A DNA stretch of 64,000 nucleotides from Chitinophagaceae bacterium (GCA_014879565.1 JACSRW010000028.1:123962-187961); one strand, 5' to 3'. Counted from the stretch's first letter, positions 26,213-35,484 are shown. The notes: generated by a model not told the origin, from the letters alone. Numbers and translations: made by a program.

Positions 26213-27940
26213 ATGCCCGATACTTCATCCGTAAATATCAGTACAAGAGGTGTTGCTGCCAACAGTTATGATGCAATCGTGATTGGCAGCGGGATCAGCG
26301 GAGGCTGGGCCGCTAAAGAGTTGTGTGAAAAAGGACTGAAAACCCTGGTACTGGAAAGGGGCCGTCCGGTGGATCATATAAAAGATTATCCTACGGCTGC
26401 ACTTTCCCGCTGGGAATTACCGCACCGGGGTGCCATCACCCGGGATACGCGCGAACAGAATCCGCTGATCAGTAAGGCAGCCGGTTATGGAGAAGATACC
26501 CAGCATTTTTTTGTAAAGGATGCAGACCATCCGTATATACAGGAAAAGCCTTTTGATTGGGTTCGCGGGTACCAGGTTGGCGGTAAATCCCTGACCTGGG
26601 GCCGGGCCTGCGCCCGCTGGAGCCCCTATGATTTCAGCGCGCCGGAACGGGACGGGTACGGGCTTTCCTTTCCCGTCGGCTATGCGGATATCAAAGACTG
26701 GTACAGTCATGTGGAACGCTTTATGGGGGTATGCGGCAGTTATGACGGAATCCCTTCTATGCCCGATGGCGAATTTCTTACCGCGTATGAATTAAACGTG
26801 GTAGAGAAACATATGCAGAAAGTGCTGAAGGAAAAATTCAACCGCCATTATGTTTCCGGCCGATGGGCTCATATCACCGATCCGAAACAGATACATCTTG
26901 ATCAGGGGAGGGCACAATGCCAGAACAGGAATCTCTGTATGCGCGGCTGTCCGTTAGGCGGCTATTTCAGTTCCAATTCTTCCACGCTTCCCTGGGCGGC
27001 CAAAACGGGCAACCTGACTATTCGTCCGCATTCAGTGGTTCATTCCATTCTATACGATGAGCGAAAACAAAAAGCGATTGGCGTCCGGGTGATTGATGCC
27101 CATACGCATAAAGCAACGGAGTATTTTGCCCGGATTATTTTTTGCAACGCATCTGCACTCAACAGTAATCTCATTTTGCTGAACTCCGCTTCTTCCCGTT
27201 TTCCGAACGGACTGGGAAATGATAACGGACTGCTGGGAAAATATATCTGCTTCCACAACTACCGCGGCAGCATGAACGGGGATATGGACGGATTTGAGGA
27301 TTATTACTACAAAGTGTCCAAACCGGCAGAATGTATTATTGCGAATTTCCGGAATGTGGAGAAAAAGGAAAGTGGTTTTTACGGGGGCTATGTGATCTAT
27401 TCCGGGGCTTACCGGGAAAAACTGAGCGATAAAAATATTCAGCCGCTGATCGGGGCTGCTTTTAAAGAAGCCATCAGTGAACCGGGTACCTGGGGGGTGT
27501 ATATGTATATGCAGGGCGAGACCATCGCAAAAGAAACCAATCATGTCCGGCTTAGCCCGGATCAGCGGGATGCCTGGGGCATACCCTTGCTGATCACTTC
27601 AGTAGGTTATGATGAGAACGATGATAAAATGGTAAAGGATTTCCTGGAGCAGGGACAGGCCATGCTGGAAGCCGCCGGGGTGAAAAATATACAAACCCGT
27701 GACAGCGGACAGGCGCCGGGACTGGATATTCATGAAATGGGCGGCGTACGGATGGGAAAAGACCCGAAAAATTCACTGCTGAATGAATGGAATCAGCTGC
27801 ACCTTTGTAAAAATGTATTTGTTACCGACGGGGCCTGTATGACCAGTACGGGCAGCCAGAGTCCCTCGATCCTCTATATGGCGTTTACGGCAAGGGCGGC
27901 AAACCATGCTGTGGAAGAAATGAAGAGAGGCGTTTTTTGA
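26213..27940 (+). CDS. GMC-family FAD-dependent sugar/alcohol dehydrogenase
   Basis: A protein of 575 residues. The FAD-binding Rossmann motif is at G25-S-G-I-S-G30 (YDAIVIGSGISGGWAAKEL). The GMC N-domain shows VGGKSLTWGRACARW, and a Cys-rich stretch follows (QNRNLCMRGCPLGG). The C-domain has HEMGGVRMGKDP, FVTDGACMTSTGSQSPS and the final FTARAANHAVEEM helix. It resembles the Bacteroidota group annotated as gluconate/glucose-3-dehydrogenase-like, which usually pairs with a 'subunit 3' protein. Here a DoxX protein takes the neighbouring position instead. No signal peptide is obvious. Likely role: oxidation of a glucose unit or glucoside to a keto sugar, feeding electrons to the membrane. Confidence 0.9.
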   Translation: MPDTSSVNISTRGVAANSYDAIVIGSGISGGWAAKELCEKGLKTLVLERGRPVDHIKDYPTAALSRWELPHRGAITRDTREQNPLISKAAGYGEDTQHFFVKDADHPYIQEKPFDWVRGYQVGGKSLTWGRACARWSPYDFSAPERDGYGLSFPVGYADIKDWYSHVERFMGVCGSYDGIPSMPDGEFLTAYELNVVEKHMQKVLKEKFNRHYVSGRWAHITDPKQIHLDQGRAQCQNRNLCMRGCPLGGYFSSNSSTLPWAAKTGNLTIRPHSVVHSILYDERKQKAIGVRVIDAHTHKATEYFARIIFCNASALNSNLILLNSASSRFPNGLGNDNGLLGKYICFHNYRGSMNGDMDGFEDYYYKVSKPAECIIANFRNVEKKESGFYGGYVIYSGAYREKLSDKNIQPLIGAAFKEAISEPGTWGVYMYMQGETIAKETNHVRLSPDQRDAWGIPLLITSVGYDENDDKMVKDFLEQGQAMLEAAGVKNIQTRDSGQAPGLDIHEMGGVRMGKDPKNSLLNEWNQLHLCKNVFVTDGACMTSTGSQSPSILYMAFTARAANHAVEEMKRGVF

Positions 27941-27941
27941 G

Positions 27942-28074
27942 TCGGGAGACGGGAGACGGGAGTCGGGAGACAGGAGTCGGGAGATGACGGTTGTCACCCT
28001 GAGCGTGTCGAAGGGTGAATTCAGGAGTGGGGAGTCGGGAGAGGGGAGTCGGGAGTGGGGAGATAGTAGTTAGC
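27942..28074. repeat. GGGAGTCG-type minisatellite plus REP hairpin
   Basis: The spacer is made of imperfect 7-8-bp GGGAGTC/GGGAGAC units (about 27942-27984 and 28025-28063). They are interrupted by a hairpin TCACCCT/AGGGTGA around 27995-28018, which belongs to the widespread CCTGAGCNTGTCGAAGG extragenic repeat. No gene is supported in this stretch. It splits the enzyme series into two blocks. Confidence 0.8.
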
Positions 28075-28136
28075 AGGGGGTGTGCCGGAAGGCTGGAAAT
28101 CAAAATAGGGAATTTAATTTATTAAGTGTATCTGTT

Positions 28137-29909
28137 ATGAAGTATTTACGTTTCAGCGTGTTGTTTTTTGTTTTTTCTTTTAGCTTTTTACTGGCCCGGA
28201 GTCAGCAGAAAACCTATTGCAATCCCCTGAACATTGATTATGGCTATACGCCGATTCCGAATTTCAGCGAATGGGGAAGGCACCGCGCAACGGCCGATCC
28301 GGTTATTGTGTTGTACAAGGGGGATTATTATTTGTTCAGCACCAATCAATGGGGCTATTGGTGGAGTCCGGATATGCTGAACTGGAAATTTATTTCCCGG
28401 AAATTCCTTCGTCCCTGGAACAAGGGGTATGATGAACTCTGCGCACCCGGGGTGGGAATAATCGGGGATACAATGATTGTGTTTGGTTCGACGTATACCA
28501 GTGAATTCACCATCTGGATGAGTACCAATCCCAAAGCCAATGAATGGAAACCCCTGGTGGATTCCTTTGCGATCGGCGGCTGGGATCCCTCTTTCTTTAC
28601 GGATAATGACGGTAAACTTTATATGTATAACGGGAGCAGTAACCGTTTTCCCATGTATGGTATCGAACTTAACCGGCAAACGATGCAGCCCGTCGGCACC
28701 CGCAAGGAAATGTACCTGCTGGAACCCTGGCGTTTTGGCTGGCAGCGTTTTGGCGAGCATATGGACAATACTTTTCTGGATCCCTTTATTGAAGGTTCGC
28801 ATATGACCCGTTATAAAGACAAATACTATTTGCAGTACGGGGCGCCCGGTACCGAATTCAGCGGGTATGCAGACGGATTACTGGTGGGTACTGATCCGCT
28901 CGGGCCTTTTGAAGCCCAGAGTGATCCGCTCAGTATAAAGCTGGGGGGCTATGTGCGGGGCGCGGGCCATGGCACCACATTTATAGATAAATTCAATAAT
29001 TACTGGCATGTTTCCACAACCGTGGTTTCGGTGAAAAACACTTTTGAGCGTCGTATCGGTATCTGGCCAACGGGATTTGACAAGGATGATAACATGTTTT
29101 GTAATACTACCTTCGGCGATTATCCGCATTATATCCCCGCTCCCGGCATCAACGGACATGAATACGGAAAAGACGGGAAATCGCCTTATTTCACCGGCTG
29201 GATGCTGCTGAACTATAATAAACCGGTTCAGGTTTCTTCCACCCTCGGCGGTTTCCTGCCTAATCATGCGGTGGATGAACTGACCAAAACCTACTGGAGC
29301 GCGGCCACCGGCAATAAGGGAGAATGGTTTCAGACAGATCTCGGCAATCTCTCCACTGTAAATGCCGTACAAATCAATTATGCCGACCAGGATGTGGAGC
29401 AAAACCGGCTTGGTAAATGGAATGACCAGTATCACCAGTACAAACTCTGGTATTCAGCGGACGGGAAAAAATGGACCCTGCTGGTGGACAAAAGCCATAA
29501 TCAAACAGATATTCCCCATGAATATGTGGAACTGGAAAAACCGGTGCAGGCGCGTTACCTGAAACTGGAAAATATCCGGATGCCAACCGGGAAATTCGCA
29601 CTCAGTGGTTTCCGGGTTTTCGGGAACGGAAACGGGGCCCGGCCCGATAAAGTGCAACAGTTTATTGTGCTGCGTACCGAAAAAGACAAACGCAGCGCTT
29701 TTATCAAATGGCGCCCGGTGGATAATGCGTTTGCCTACAATATCTACTATGGCACCCATCCCGATAAGTTATACACGAGTATTATGGTGCATGCCAATAA
29801 TGAATACTGGATGAAGGCGATGGATGCGCAGAAAGCGTACTTTTATTGTATCGAATCAGTTAATGAAAACGGGACCAGTGAAAGGTCGCCGGTTATAAAA
29901 GTGGATTAA
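28137..29909 (+). CDS. GH43-type five-bladed propeller hydrolase with F5/8 C and FN3-like domains
   Basis: A protein of 590 residues from the ATG at 28137 (an upstream in-frame GTG has no signal peptide behind it). Signal peptide ends near LLARSQQ. The clan-F propeller (about 25-330) has the full catalytic triad in the usual contexts: base D54 (ATADPVIVLY), pKa modulator D150 (GGWDPSFF) and acid E219 (DPFIEGSHM). A discoidin/F5/8 type C carbohydrate-binding domain follows (about 370-500: VSSTLGGFLPNHAVDELTKTYW ... YLKLENIRMP), and then an FN3-like end domain. GH43 enzymes commonly remove arabinose, xylose or galactose side groups. In this beta-glucan setting the target is unclear. Confidence 0.88.
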   Translation: MKYLRFSVLFFVFSFSFLLARSQQKTYCNPLNIDYGYTPIPNFSEWGRHRATADPVIVLYKGDYYLFSTNQWGYWWSPDMLNWKFISRKFLRPWNKGYDELCAPGVGIIGDTMIVFGSTYTSEFTIWMSTNPKANEWKPLVDSFAIGGWDPSFFTDNDGKLYMYNGSSNRFPMYGIELNRQTMQPVGTRKEMYLLEPWRFGWQRFGEHMDNTFLDPFIEGSHMTRYKDKYYLQYGAPGTEFSGYADGLLVGTDPLGPFEAQSDPLSIKLGGYVRGAGHGTTFIDKFNNYWHVSTTVVSVKNTFERRIGIWPTGFDKDDNMFCNTTFGDYPHYIPAPGINGHEYGKDGKSPYFTGWMLLNYNKPVQVSSTLGGFLPNHAVDELTKTYWSAATGNKGEWFQTDLGNLSTVNAVQINYADQDVEQNRLGKWNDQYHQYKLWYSADGKKWTLLVDKSHNQTDIPHEYVELEKPVQARYLKLENIRMPTGKFALSGFRVFGNGNGARPDKVQQFIVLRTEKDKRSAFIKWRPVDNAFAYNIYYGTHPDKLYTSIMVHANNEYWMKAMDAQKAYFYCIESVNENGTSERSPVIKVD

Positions 29910-29910
29910 G

Positions 29911-30573
29911 ATGAGGAAACATATTGTGCTCGCCTTTTTTTTATCTGTCTGGCTGACCGGGGCCTTCGGGCAGGGAAATATTCCTTTCTGGAAAGAGGTG
30001 CAGGGCCTGAAACAAAAAGACAGTCTCTCGTTTCCGGCACCCGGTCAGCTGCTGTTTACCGGGAGTTCTTCTTTCACCATGTGGAAGGATGTACAGGATT
30101 ATTTCCCGGGCCGGAAAATCCTGAACCGGGCTTTTGGCGGATCCACCCTGCAGGACCTGATCCGGTACCGGTATGAGGTGATCTATCCCTACCAGCCCCG
30201 GCAGATTGTGCTGTATTGCGGGGAAAATGATTTTGCCTACAGTGATTCAGTGACGGTGGAGATGGTGACAGAACGTTTCGAAACACTTTTTTCGCTTATA
30301 CGGGCCCGTTATCCTTCGGTGCCGTTTCTGTATGTGTCCATGAAACCCAGCCCCAGCCGGGCGCACCTGCTGCCGAAATACGCGGAAGCCAACCGCCGGA
30401 TAGCTGCCTTTCTCCGGACACAGAAGAAAACCGCTTTTGCCGATGTGTACAGCCGGATGCTGAAACCCGATGGCACACCGATGGACGATATCTTTCTTGC
30501 CGACCGCCTGCACATGAATGCAGCCGGTTATGCGATCTGGAAAAAAGTGCTGGACCCCCTGCTGATAAAATAA
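29911..30573 (+). CDS. SGNH/GDSL-type esterase, exported
   Basis: A protein of 220 residues with a signal peptide (end near AFGQG). Block I reads FTGSSSFTMW (nucleophile most likely S53, in place of GDS). AFGGSTLQDL provides the Gly block, YCGENDFAY the Asn block, and the catalytic dyad is D198-R-L-H201 near the end. This family removes acetyl or other acyl groups from carbohydrates and lipids. It begins one base after the GH43 stop and ends 7 bp before the PhoD-like gene, so it is cotranscribed with them and probably deacylates the same glycan. Confidence 0.9.
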   Translation: MRKHIVLAFFLSVWLTGAFGQGNIPFWKEVQGLKQKDSLSFPAPGQLLFTGSSSFTMWKDVQDYFPGRKILNRAFGGSTLQDLIRYRYEVIYPYQPRQIVLYCGENDFAYSDSVTVEMVTERFETLFSLIRARYPSVPFLYVSMKPSPSRAHLLPKYAEANRRIAAFLRTQKKTAFADVYSRMLKPDGTPMDDIFLADRLHMNAAGYAIWKKVLDPLLIK

Positions 30574-30580
30574 CCTGACC

Positions 30581-31627
30581 ATGCGAAACACCTGCTTGCT
30601 GATCTCCCTTGTTTTCCTGGCGGCTTCCTGTACGGATAAAAAAACAGAAGCGCCTGTCACAAAAATTGCCTTTGGTTCCTGCGGTCACCAGGATGATCCG
30701 CAGCCGGTACTGGCTATTGCGGCGGAACAGTCACCCGACGCTTTTGTGTTTCTGGGAGATAATATTTACGGGGATACCGATATCATGGATACCCTCCGGG
30801 CCAAATACGGAAGACTGGGGGCCAAACCGGAGTACAGGCAGCTGGAAAAAGCCACAAAAATCTATGCCACCTGGGATGATCATGATTTTGGCCGCAATGA
30901 TGCCGGAAAATGGTATCCGTACAAGGAAGCCTCCAAACAGATTTTTCTTGAATTCTTCAAAGAACCGGCGGAATCGGAACGCCGGAAACATGAGGGTATT
31001 TATACTGCTGAGTATATCAAAACCGGTGATAAAACCATTCAGCTGATCCTGCTGGATGTGCGGACTTTCCGGAATGAATTGCGCCTGTACCAGAAAGGTG
31101 ATACACTTCCTTACGGAGGATTCTTTTATACTCCCGATTATTATCCTTACCGCACGGCCGACAGCAGCCTGCTGGGCGCAAAACAATGGGAATGGCTGGA
31201 GAAAGAATTGCAAAAACCGGCCGACCTTCGCCTTATCGGCAGCGGCTCACAGTTCAGTATTGAATACAACGGGTACGAAGCCTGGGCTAATTTTCCGCAT
31301 GAACAGCAACGGATGCTGGAACTGATTAAAAAGACAAAGGCCTCCGGGGTGCTGTTTATTACCGGGGATGTGCATTATGCGGAAATCTCCCGTCTGCAGG
31401 AAGAAGGACTTTACCCGGTGTATGATATCACTTCCAGCGGGATAACCAGTACCTGGAGTTTTGCCACACAGAATAAAAACCGGGTGGAAGGTCCCGTGAT
31501 GGATAACCATATCGGGCTGCTGACCATAACCTGGGAAAAAGACCCGGTGATCCGGATGGAAATCATTGACAAGTACCGGAACAGCCGGATTGAATACACG
31601 ATCAAACGAAGTGAAATCAGTTTTTAA
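30581..31627 (+). CDS. PhoD-like metallophosphatase/phosphodiesterase, lipoprotein
   Basis: A protein of 348 residues with a lipoprotein signal (LAASCTDKK, Cys17). The metallophosphoesterase motifs are in order: GSCGHQDD, FVFLGDNIYGD, ATWDDHDFGRND, LDVRTFR and ITGDVHYAE, as in the PhoD/alkaline phosphatase D family. PhoD enzymes include phosphodiesterases acting on glycerol-phosphate polymers such as teichoic acids. Being anchored at the envelope in the middle of a glucan operon, it may trim phosphoglycerol or phosphate decorations. It is shorter than the classical PhoD (about 550 residues), so it belongs to the compact branch. GH3 follows closely. Confidence 0.88.
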   Translation: MRNTCLLISLVFLAASCTDKKTEAPVTKIAFGSCGHQDDPQPVLAIAAEQSPDAFVFLGDNIYGDTDIMDTLRAKYGRLGAKPEYRQLEKATKIYATWDDHDFGRNDAGKWYPYKEASKQIFLEFFKEPAESERRKHEGIYTAEYIKTGDKTIQLILLDVRTFRNELRLYQKGDTLPYGGFFYTPDYYPYRTADSSLLGAKQWEWLEKELQKPADLRLIGSGSQFSIEYNGYEAWANFPHEQQRMLELIKKTKASGVLFITGDVHYAEISRLQEEGLYPVYDITSSGITSTWSFATQNKNRVEGPVMDNHIGLLTITWEKDPVIRMEIIDKYRNSRIEYTIKRSEISF

Positions 31628-31654
31628 TTATTGAACATTCTAAATACGCAAAGC

Positions 31655-33943
31655 ATGAAAAGGATCCTTACACTCGCTGTCATAGCCCTTTGTATGGCAG
31701 GCGGCACAGCCCGGGCACAGATGACGAATGAAGCCAGGATGAAGACATTTATTGATGCGCTCATGAAAAAAATGACCCTGGATGAAAAACTCGGGCAGCT
31801 GAACCTGCCCGGCAGCGGGGATATTGTTACCGGTCAGGCCCAGAGCTCCGATATCGGGCGTAAGATCCGCGAAGGCAAAGTGGGTGGTTTGTTTAATATT
31901 AAATCAGTCGCCAAGATCCGGGATGTGCAGAAAGTGGCTGTAGAGGAAAGTCGCCTGAAAATTCCGCTGATCTTCGGTATGGATGTGATACACGGGTATG
32001 AAACAGTGTTTCCGATTCCGCTTGGACTTAGCTGTACCTGGGATATGCAGCTGATTGAAAACAGCGCCCGTATTGCCGCGGTGGAAGCCAGTGCCGATGG
32101 CATTAACTGGACCTTTTCTCCCATGGTGGATATTGCCCGTGATGCCCGCTGGGGCCGTATCGCGGAAGGAAACGGGGAAGACCCCTACCTGGGGTCCCGG
32201 ATCGCGGAAGCCATGGTGCGTGGTTACCAGGGTACTGATCTGACAAAGAACAATACCATTATGGCCTGCGTAAAACACTATGCCCTTTATGGTGCGGCAG
32301 AAGCCGGCCGTGATTACAATACTACGGATATGAGCCGCCAGCGTATGTACAACGATTATTTTCCGCCCTTTAAAGCGGCTGCGGATGCAGGGGCCGGAAG
32401 TTTTATGGCTTCCTTCAATGAGATTGACGGGGTGCCCGCCACCGCCAATAAATGGCTGCTTACCGATGTGCTGCGCAAACAATGGGGTTTTAAAGGTTTT
32501 GTGGTTACGGACTATACCGGCATCAATGAAATGGTGGATCACGGAATCGGTGACCTGAAAACCGTATCGGCCCGCGCGCTGGCAGCCGGTATTGATATGG
32601 ATATGGTGGGAGAAGGCTTGCTCACCACCATTAAACAATCCATGAAAGAAGGAAAGATTACCATGGCCCAGGTGGATGCGGCCTGCCGCCGGATACTGGA
32701 AGCCAAGTACAAACTGGGTCTCTTCAGTGATCCCTTTAAGTATTGTGATGAAAACCGCGCGAAGACGGAAGTATTTACGGCCGGCCACCGTACGGTTGCC
32801 CGCAATACGGCCGCGCAGAGTTTTGTACTGATGAAAAACCAGGGGAATATCCTGCCGCTGAAAAAAAGCGGTACCGTGGCCCTGGTTGGTCCGCTGGCCG
32901 ATAATAAAGAAAATATGCCCGGCACCTGGAGTGTGGCGGCTAATTTTCAGAAAGCCACCTCTGTACTGGCTGGTTTGAAAGAAGTGGTGGGTGATAAAGT
33001 GAATATCCTCTATGCAAAAGGATCTAATCTTGATGCGGATGCCGCCTTTGAAGAAAGAGCCGGTATGTTTGGCAAGGCCCTGGGCCGTGATAACCGGCCG
33101 GCTGATGTAATTATTAAAGAAGCAGTGGATATTGCTGCCGGGGCTGATGTGATCGTGGCCGCGCTGGGCGAAAGCGCTGAGATGAGCGGGGAAAGCAGCA
33201 GCCGTTCCAATATTGAAATCCCGCAGGTGCAGAAAGACCTGCTGAAGGCCCTGCTGAAAACCGGTAAACCCGTTGTGCTGGTATTGTTTACCGGCCGTCC
33301 GCTGGCTATTAAAGAAGAACATGCCAGCGTACCCGCCATCCTTAATGTATGGTTCGGAGGCAGTGAAGCCGGTTATGCTATCGCGGATGTATTGTTCGGC
33401 AATGTAAATCCCTCCGGTAAACTGACCACCACCTGGCCGCAGAACGTGGGACAGGTACCGATTTTTTACGCGCATAAGAATACCGGTCGTCCGCTGGAAG
33501 AAGGAAAATGGTTTTCCAAGTTCCGCAGTAATTACCTGGATGTAAGCAATGATCCCGAGTTTCCTTTTGGCTTCGGGCTCAGTTATACAACGTTTTCATA
33601 CAGCGATATCACCCTGAGCAGTACCAGCCTGAAGGGTAATCAGCAACTGACCGCCTCTGTAACTGTGACCAATACGGGTAATTATGAAGGTAAGGAAGTA
33701 GTGCAGTTGTATATACGTGATGTGGTGGGTTCGGTAACACGGCCCGTTAAAGAACTGAAAGGCTTTCAGAAAATCAGCCTCAAAGCCGGTGAGTCCAAAA
33801 CCGTCAGCTTTATCATTACCCCGGAAGACCTGAAGTTTTATAACTACGACCTGAAATATGTCTGGGAGTCCGGCGAATTTCAGATAATGATCGGCACCAA
33901 CTCCAGGGAGCTGAAGATGGCGAAAGTGAACTGGGTGAAGTAA
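31655..33943 (+). CDS. bglX: GH3 beta-glucosidase, BglX type
   Basis: A protein of 762 residues from the ATG at 31655 (MKRILTLAVIALCMAGG signal peptide); a TTG eight codons earlier is in frame. The GH3 N-domain has the nucleophile D286 (FVVTDYTGINEM), together with KHYALYGAAEAGRDYN and PMVDIARDARWGR. The C-domain has the loop with the likely acid/base Glu (SAEMSGESSSRSNIEIP) and the final fibronectin-III-like domain (SVTVTNTGNYEGKEVVQLYIRD). BglX-type periplasmic enzymes release glucose from beta-linked oligosaccharides, and Bacteroides relatives prefer beta-1,2 (sophorose) or broad linkages. It closes locus 1 and should convert GH144/GH30 products to glucose. Confidence 0.93.
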   Translation: MKRILTLAVIALCMAGGTARAQMTNEARMKTFIDALMKKMTLDEKLGQLNLPGSGDIVTGQAQSSDIGRKIREGKVGGLFNIKSVAKIRDVQKVAVEESRLKIPLIFGMDVIHGYETVFPIPLGLSCTWDMQLIENSARIAAVEASADGINWTFSPMVDIARDARWGRIAEGNGEDPYLGSRIAEAMVRGYQGTDLTKNNTIMACVKHYALYGAAEAGRDYNTTDMSRQRMYNDYFPPFKAAADAGAGSFMASFNEIDGVPATANKWLLTDVLRKQWGFKGFVVTDYTGINEMVDHGIGDLKTVSARALAAGIDMDMVGEGLLTTIKQSMKEGKITMAQVDAACRRILEAKYKLGLFSDPFKYCDENRAKTEVFTAGHRTVARNTAAQSFVLMKNQGNILPLKKSGTVALVGPLADNKENMPGTWSVAANFQKATSVLAGLKEVVGDKVNILYAKGSNLDADAAFEERAGMFGKALGRDNRPADVIIKEAVDIAAGADVIVAALGESAEMSGESSSRSNIEIPQVQKDLLKALLKTGKPVVLVLFTGRPLAIKEEHASVPAILNVWFGGSEAGYAIADVLFGNVNPSGKLTTTWPQNVGQVPIFYAHKNTGRPLEEGKWFSKFRSNYLDVSNDPEFPFGFGLSYTTFSYSDITLSSTSLKGNQQLTASVTVTNTGNYEGKEVVQLYIRDVVGSVTRPVKELKGFQKISLKAGESKTVSFIITPEDLKFYNYDLKYVWESGEFQIMIGTNSRELKMAKVNWVK

Positions 33944-33966
33944 AGAGTATTTGTATTTCCGGTTTG

Positions 33967-34007
33967 AAAACCGGTAGTATCCCGATGATATTGCCGGTTT
34001 TTTATTT
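33967..34007 (+). terminator. Intrinsic terminator after GH3
   Basis: AAAACCGG pairs with CCGGTTTT across a loop of about 19 bases and is followed by further T residues, 24 bp beyond the GH3 stop. It marks the end of the locus 1 enzyme transcript. Confidence 0.75.
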
Positions 34008-34033
34008 TCCTTCTGAAAAATGTATAATTAGTG

Positions 34034-34082
34034 CATTTTACGTACATAAAAATGTAATTTTATATTATATTGTGTACATAAA
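34034..34082 (+). promoter_or_regulatory. AT-rich promoter region with direct repeats
   Basis: GTACATAAA occurs at 34042-34050 and again at 34074-34082, 32 bp (about three helical turns) apart. The first copy is also the right half of an imperfect palindrome (CATTTTA...ATAAAAATG). The block lies just before the ATPase gene and is far more AT-rich than its surroundings, so it is likely the promoter/operator region of that gene. Confidence 0.4.
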
Positions 34083-34095
34083 TGGAGCTTAATAG

Positions 34096-35400
34096 ATGCA
34101 AAGAATTGATATACAATATCTTATAGAATGGAAAAAGAATAAGAACCGTAAGCCCCTGATAATCCGCGGGGCCAGACAGGTTGGAAAGACCTGGCTAATG
34201 AAAGAATTTGGCAAAACGGCCTATACGGATATGGTTTATGTCAACTTTGAAGCCGATCCTGTTATGCGTACGCTTTTTGAAGATGATTATGATACGGAGA
34301 GAATTATACGGGGTTTGCAGATTCTTGCTGGTAAACCCATTCAACCGGAAAAAACCCTGATTATCCTGGATGAAATCCAGGAAGCGCCCGGTGCTCTGAC
34401 CTCATTGAAGTATTTCCAGGAGCATGCGCCGGGATACCATATCATTGCCGCCGGCTCTCTTTTGGGAATAACATTAAACCGCAGCCGTTCATTTCCTGTT
34501 GGAAAAACTGAATTCCTGGACTTGCATCCGCTGAGTTTCCCGGAATTTCTTCAGGCCATCAATGAAGACCAGCTGGCAGCACTGTTACGCAATCCTGACT
34601 GGCAGCTGATAAATACATTTCATATAAAATTTATTGACCGGCTGAAACAATATTATTTCACCGGGGGTATGCCGGAAGCGGTACTTGCCTATGCAACGAA
34701 TGCGGATATGACACAGGTGAGAACTATTCAGCGAAACATACTCGCCGCTTATGAACAGGATTTCTCCAAACACGCGCCCGCGGACATCGTGCCCCGTCTC
34801 AGAATGATCTGGAATGCTGTACCCGCTCAACTGGCAAAAGAGAACCGGAAGTTTATTTACGGACACCTAAAAACTGGTGCCAGGGCAAAAGATTTTGAGT
34901 TGGCTTTATCCTGGCTTACAGATAATGGGCTGCTTTATAAAGTACATAATCTGTCTAAACCAGCCCTTCCGATAAAAGCCTATGAGGAGCTGAACAATTT
35001 CAAGCTTTTTCTGCTGGATACCGGTTTACTGTGTGCATTGGCAGCACTGGATGCGCGGACCTTACTGGAGGGGAATGCGGTGTTTACAGAGTTCAAAGGC
35101 GCTTTGACAGAGCAATATGTTTATCAGCAATTACGCAGTTTAAAAGAATTGCCTGTTGCCTACTGGTCTGCAGACAATGCCCGCTCAGAAGTGGATTTTG
35201 TTTTGCAGGAAAGGGGCCGGGTCATCCCCCTCGAAGTAAAAGCAGAAGAAAACCTGCGGGCAAAAAGCCTGCGGGTTTATTATGAAAAATTTCAACCAGT
35301 CAGGGCACTCCGAACCTCTATGTCCGGCTATCGCGAAGAAAGCTGGTTAACCAACCTGCCCTTGTATGCCATTCATACCATTCCAATGCTTGATGTATAA
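34096..35400 (+). CDS. AAA ATPase with C-terminal DUF4143 domain
   Basis: A cytoplasmic protein of 434 residues without a signal. Walker A is at G25-A-R-Q-V-G-K31-T32 and Walker B at 88-93 (LIILDE, followed by IQEAP). HIIAAGSLLG is the sensor-like segment of the AAA_14 family. The C-terminal DUF4143 region has a PD-(D/E)xK-like pattern, D367 in SEVDFVL and E380-V-K382 in IPLEVKA, as in many archaeal/bacterial ATPases of this group. Their cellular role is not settled, and many copies are mobile or present in several genomic contexts. It stands alone between loci 1 and 2, with its own AT-rich promoter region, and is not obviously tied to carbohydrate use. Confidence 0.9.
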   Translation: MQRIDIQYLIEWKKNKNRKPLIIRGARQVGKTWLMKEFGKTAYTDMVYVNFEADPVMRTLFEDDYDTERIIRGLQILAGKPIQPEKTLIILDEIQEAPGALTSLKYFQEHAPGYHIIAAGSLLGITLNRSRSFPVGKTEFLDLHPLSFPEFLQAINEDQLAALLRNPDWQLINTFHIKFIDRLKQYYFTGGMPEAVLAYATNADMTQVRTIQRNILAAYEQDFSKHAPADIVPRLRMIWNAVPAQLAKENRKFIYGHLKTGARAKDFELALSWLTDNGLLYKVHNLSKPALPIKAYEELNNFKLFLLDTGLLCALAALDARTLLEGNAVFTEFKGALTEQYVYQQLRSLKELPVAYWSADNARSEVDFVLQERGRVIPLEVKAEENLRAKSLRVYYEKFQPVRALRTSMSGYREESWLTNLPLYAIHTIPMLDV

Positions 35401-35484
35401 AACTTTCATCCAATTTCCCGCAGGGTTATTCTCAAAAGCGCAATTTCATTATTTCCTTAATTTTACTGTTTCTGCAAAGGCCCT

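Noticed and set aside
31904..33475. Long open frame (523 codons) antisense to GH3
   Set aside because: It lies entirely opposite a GH3 gene with complete catalytic motifs. The frame is a by-product of codon bias and the peptide shows no family features.
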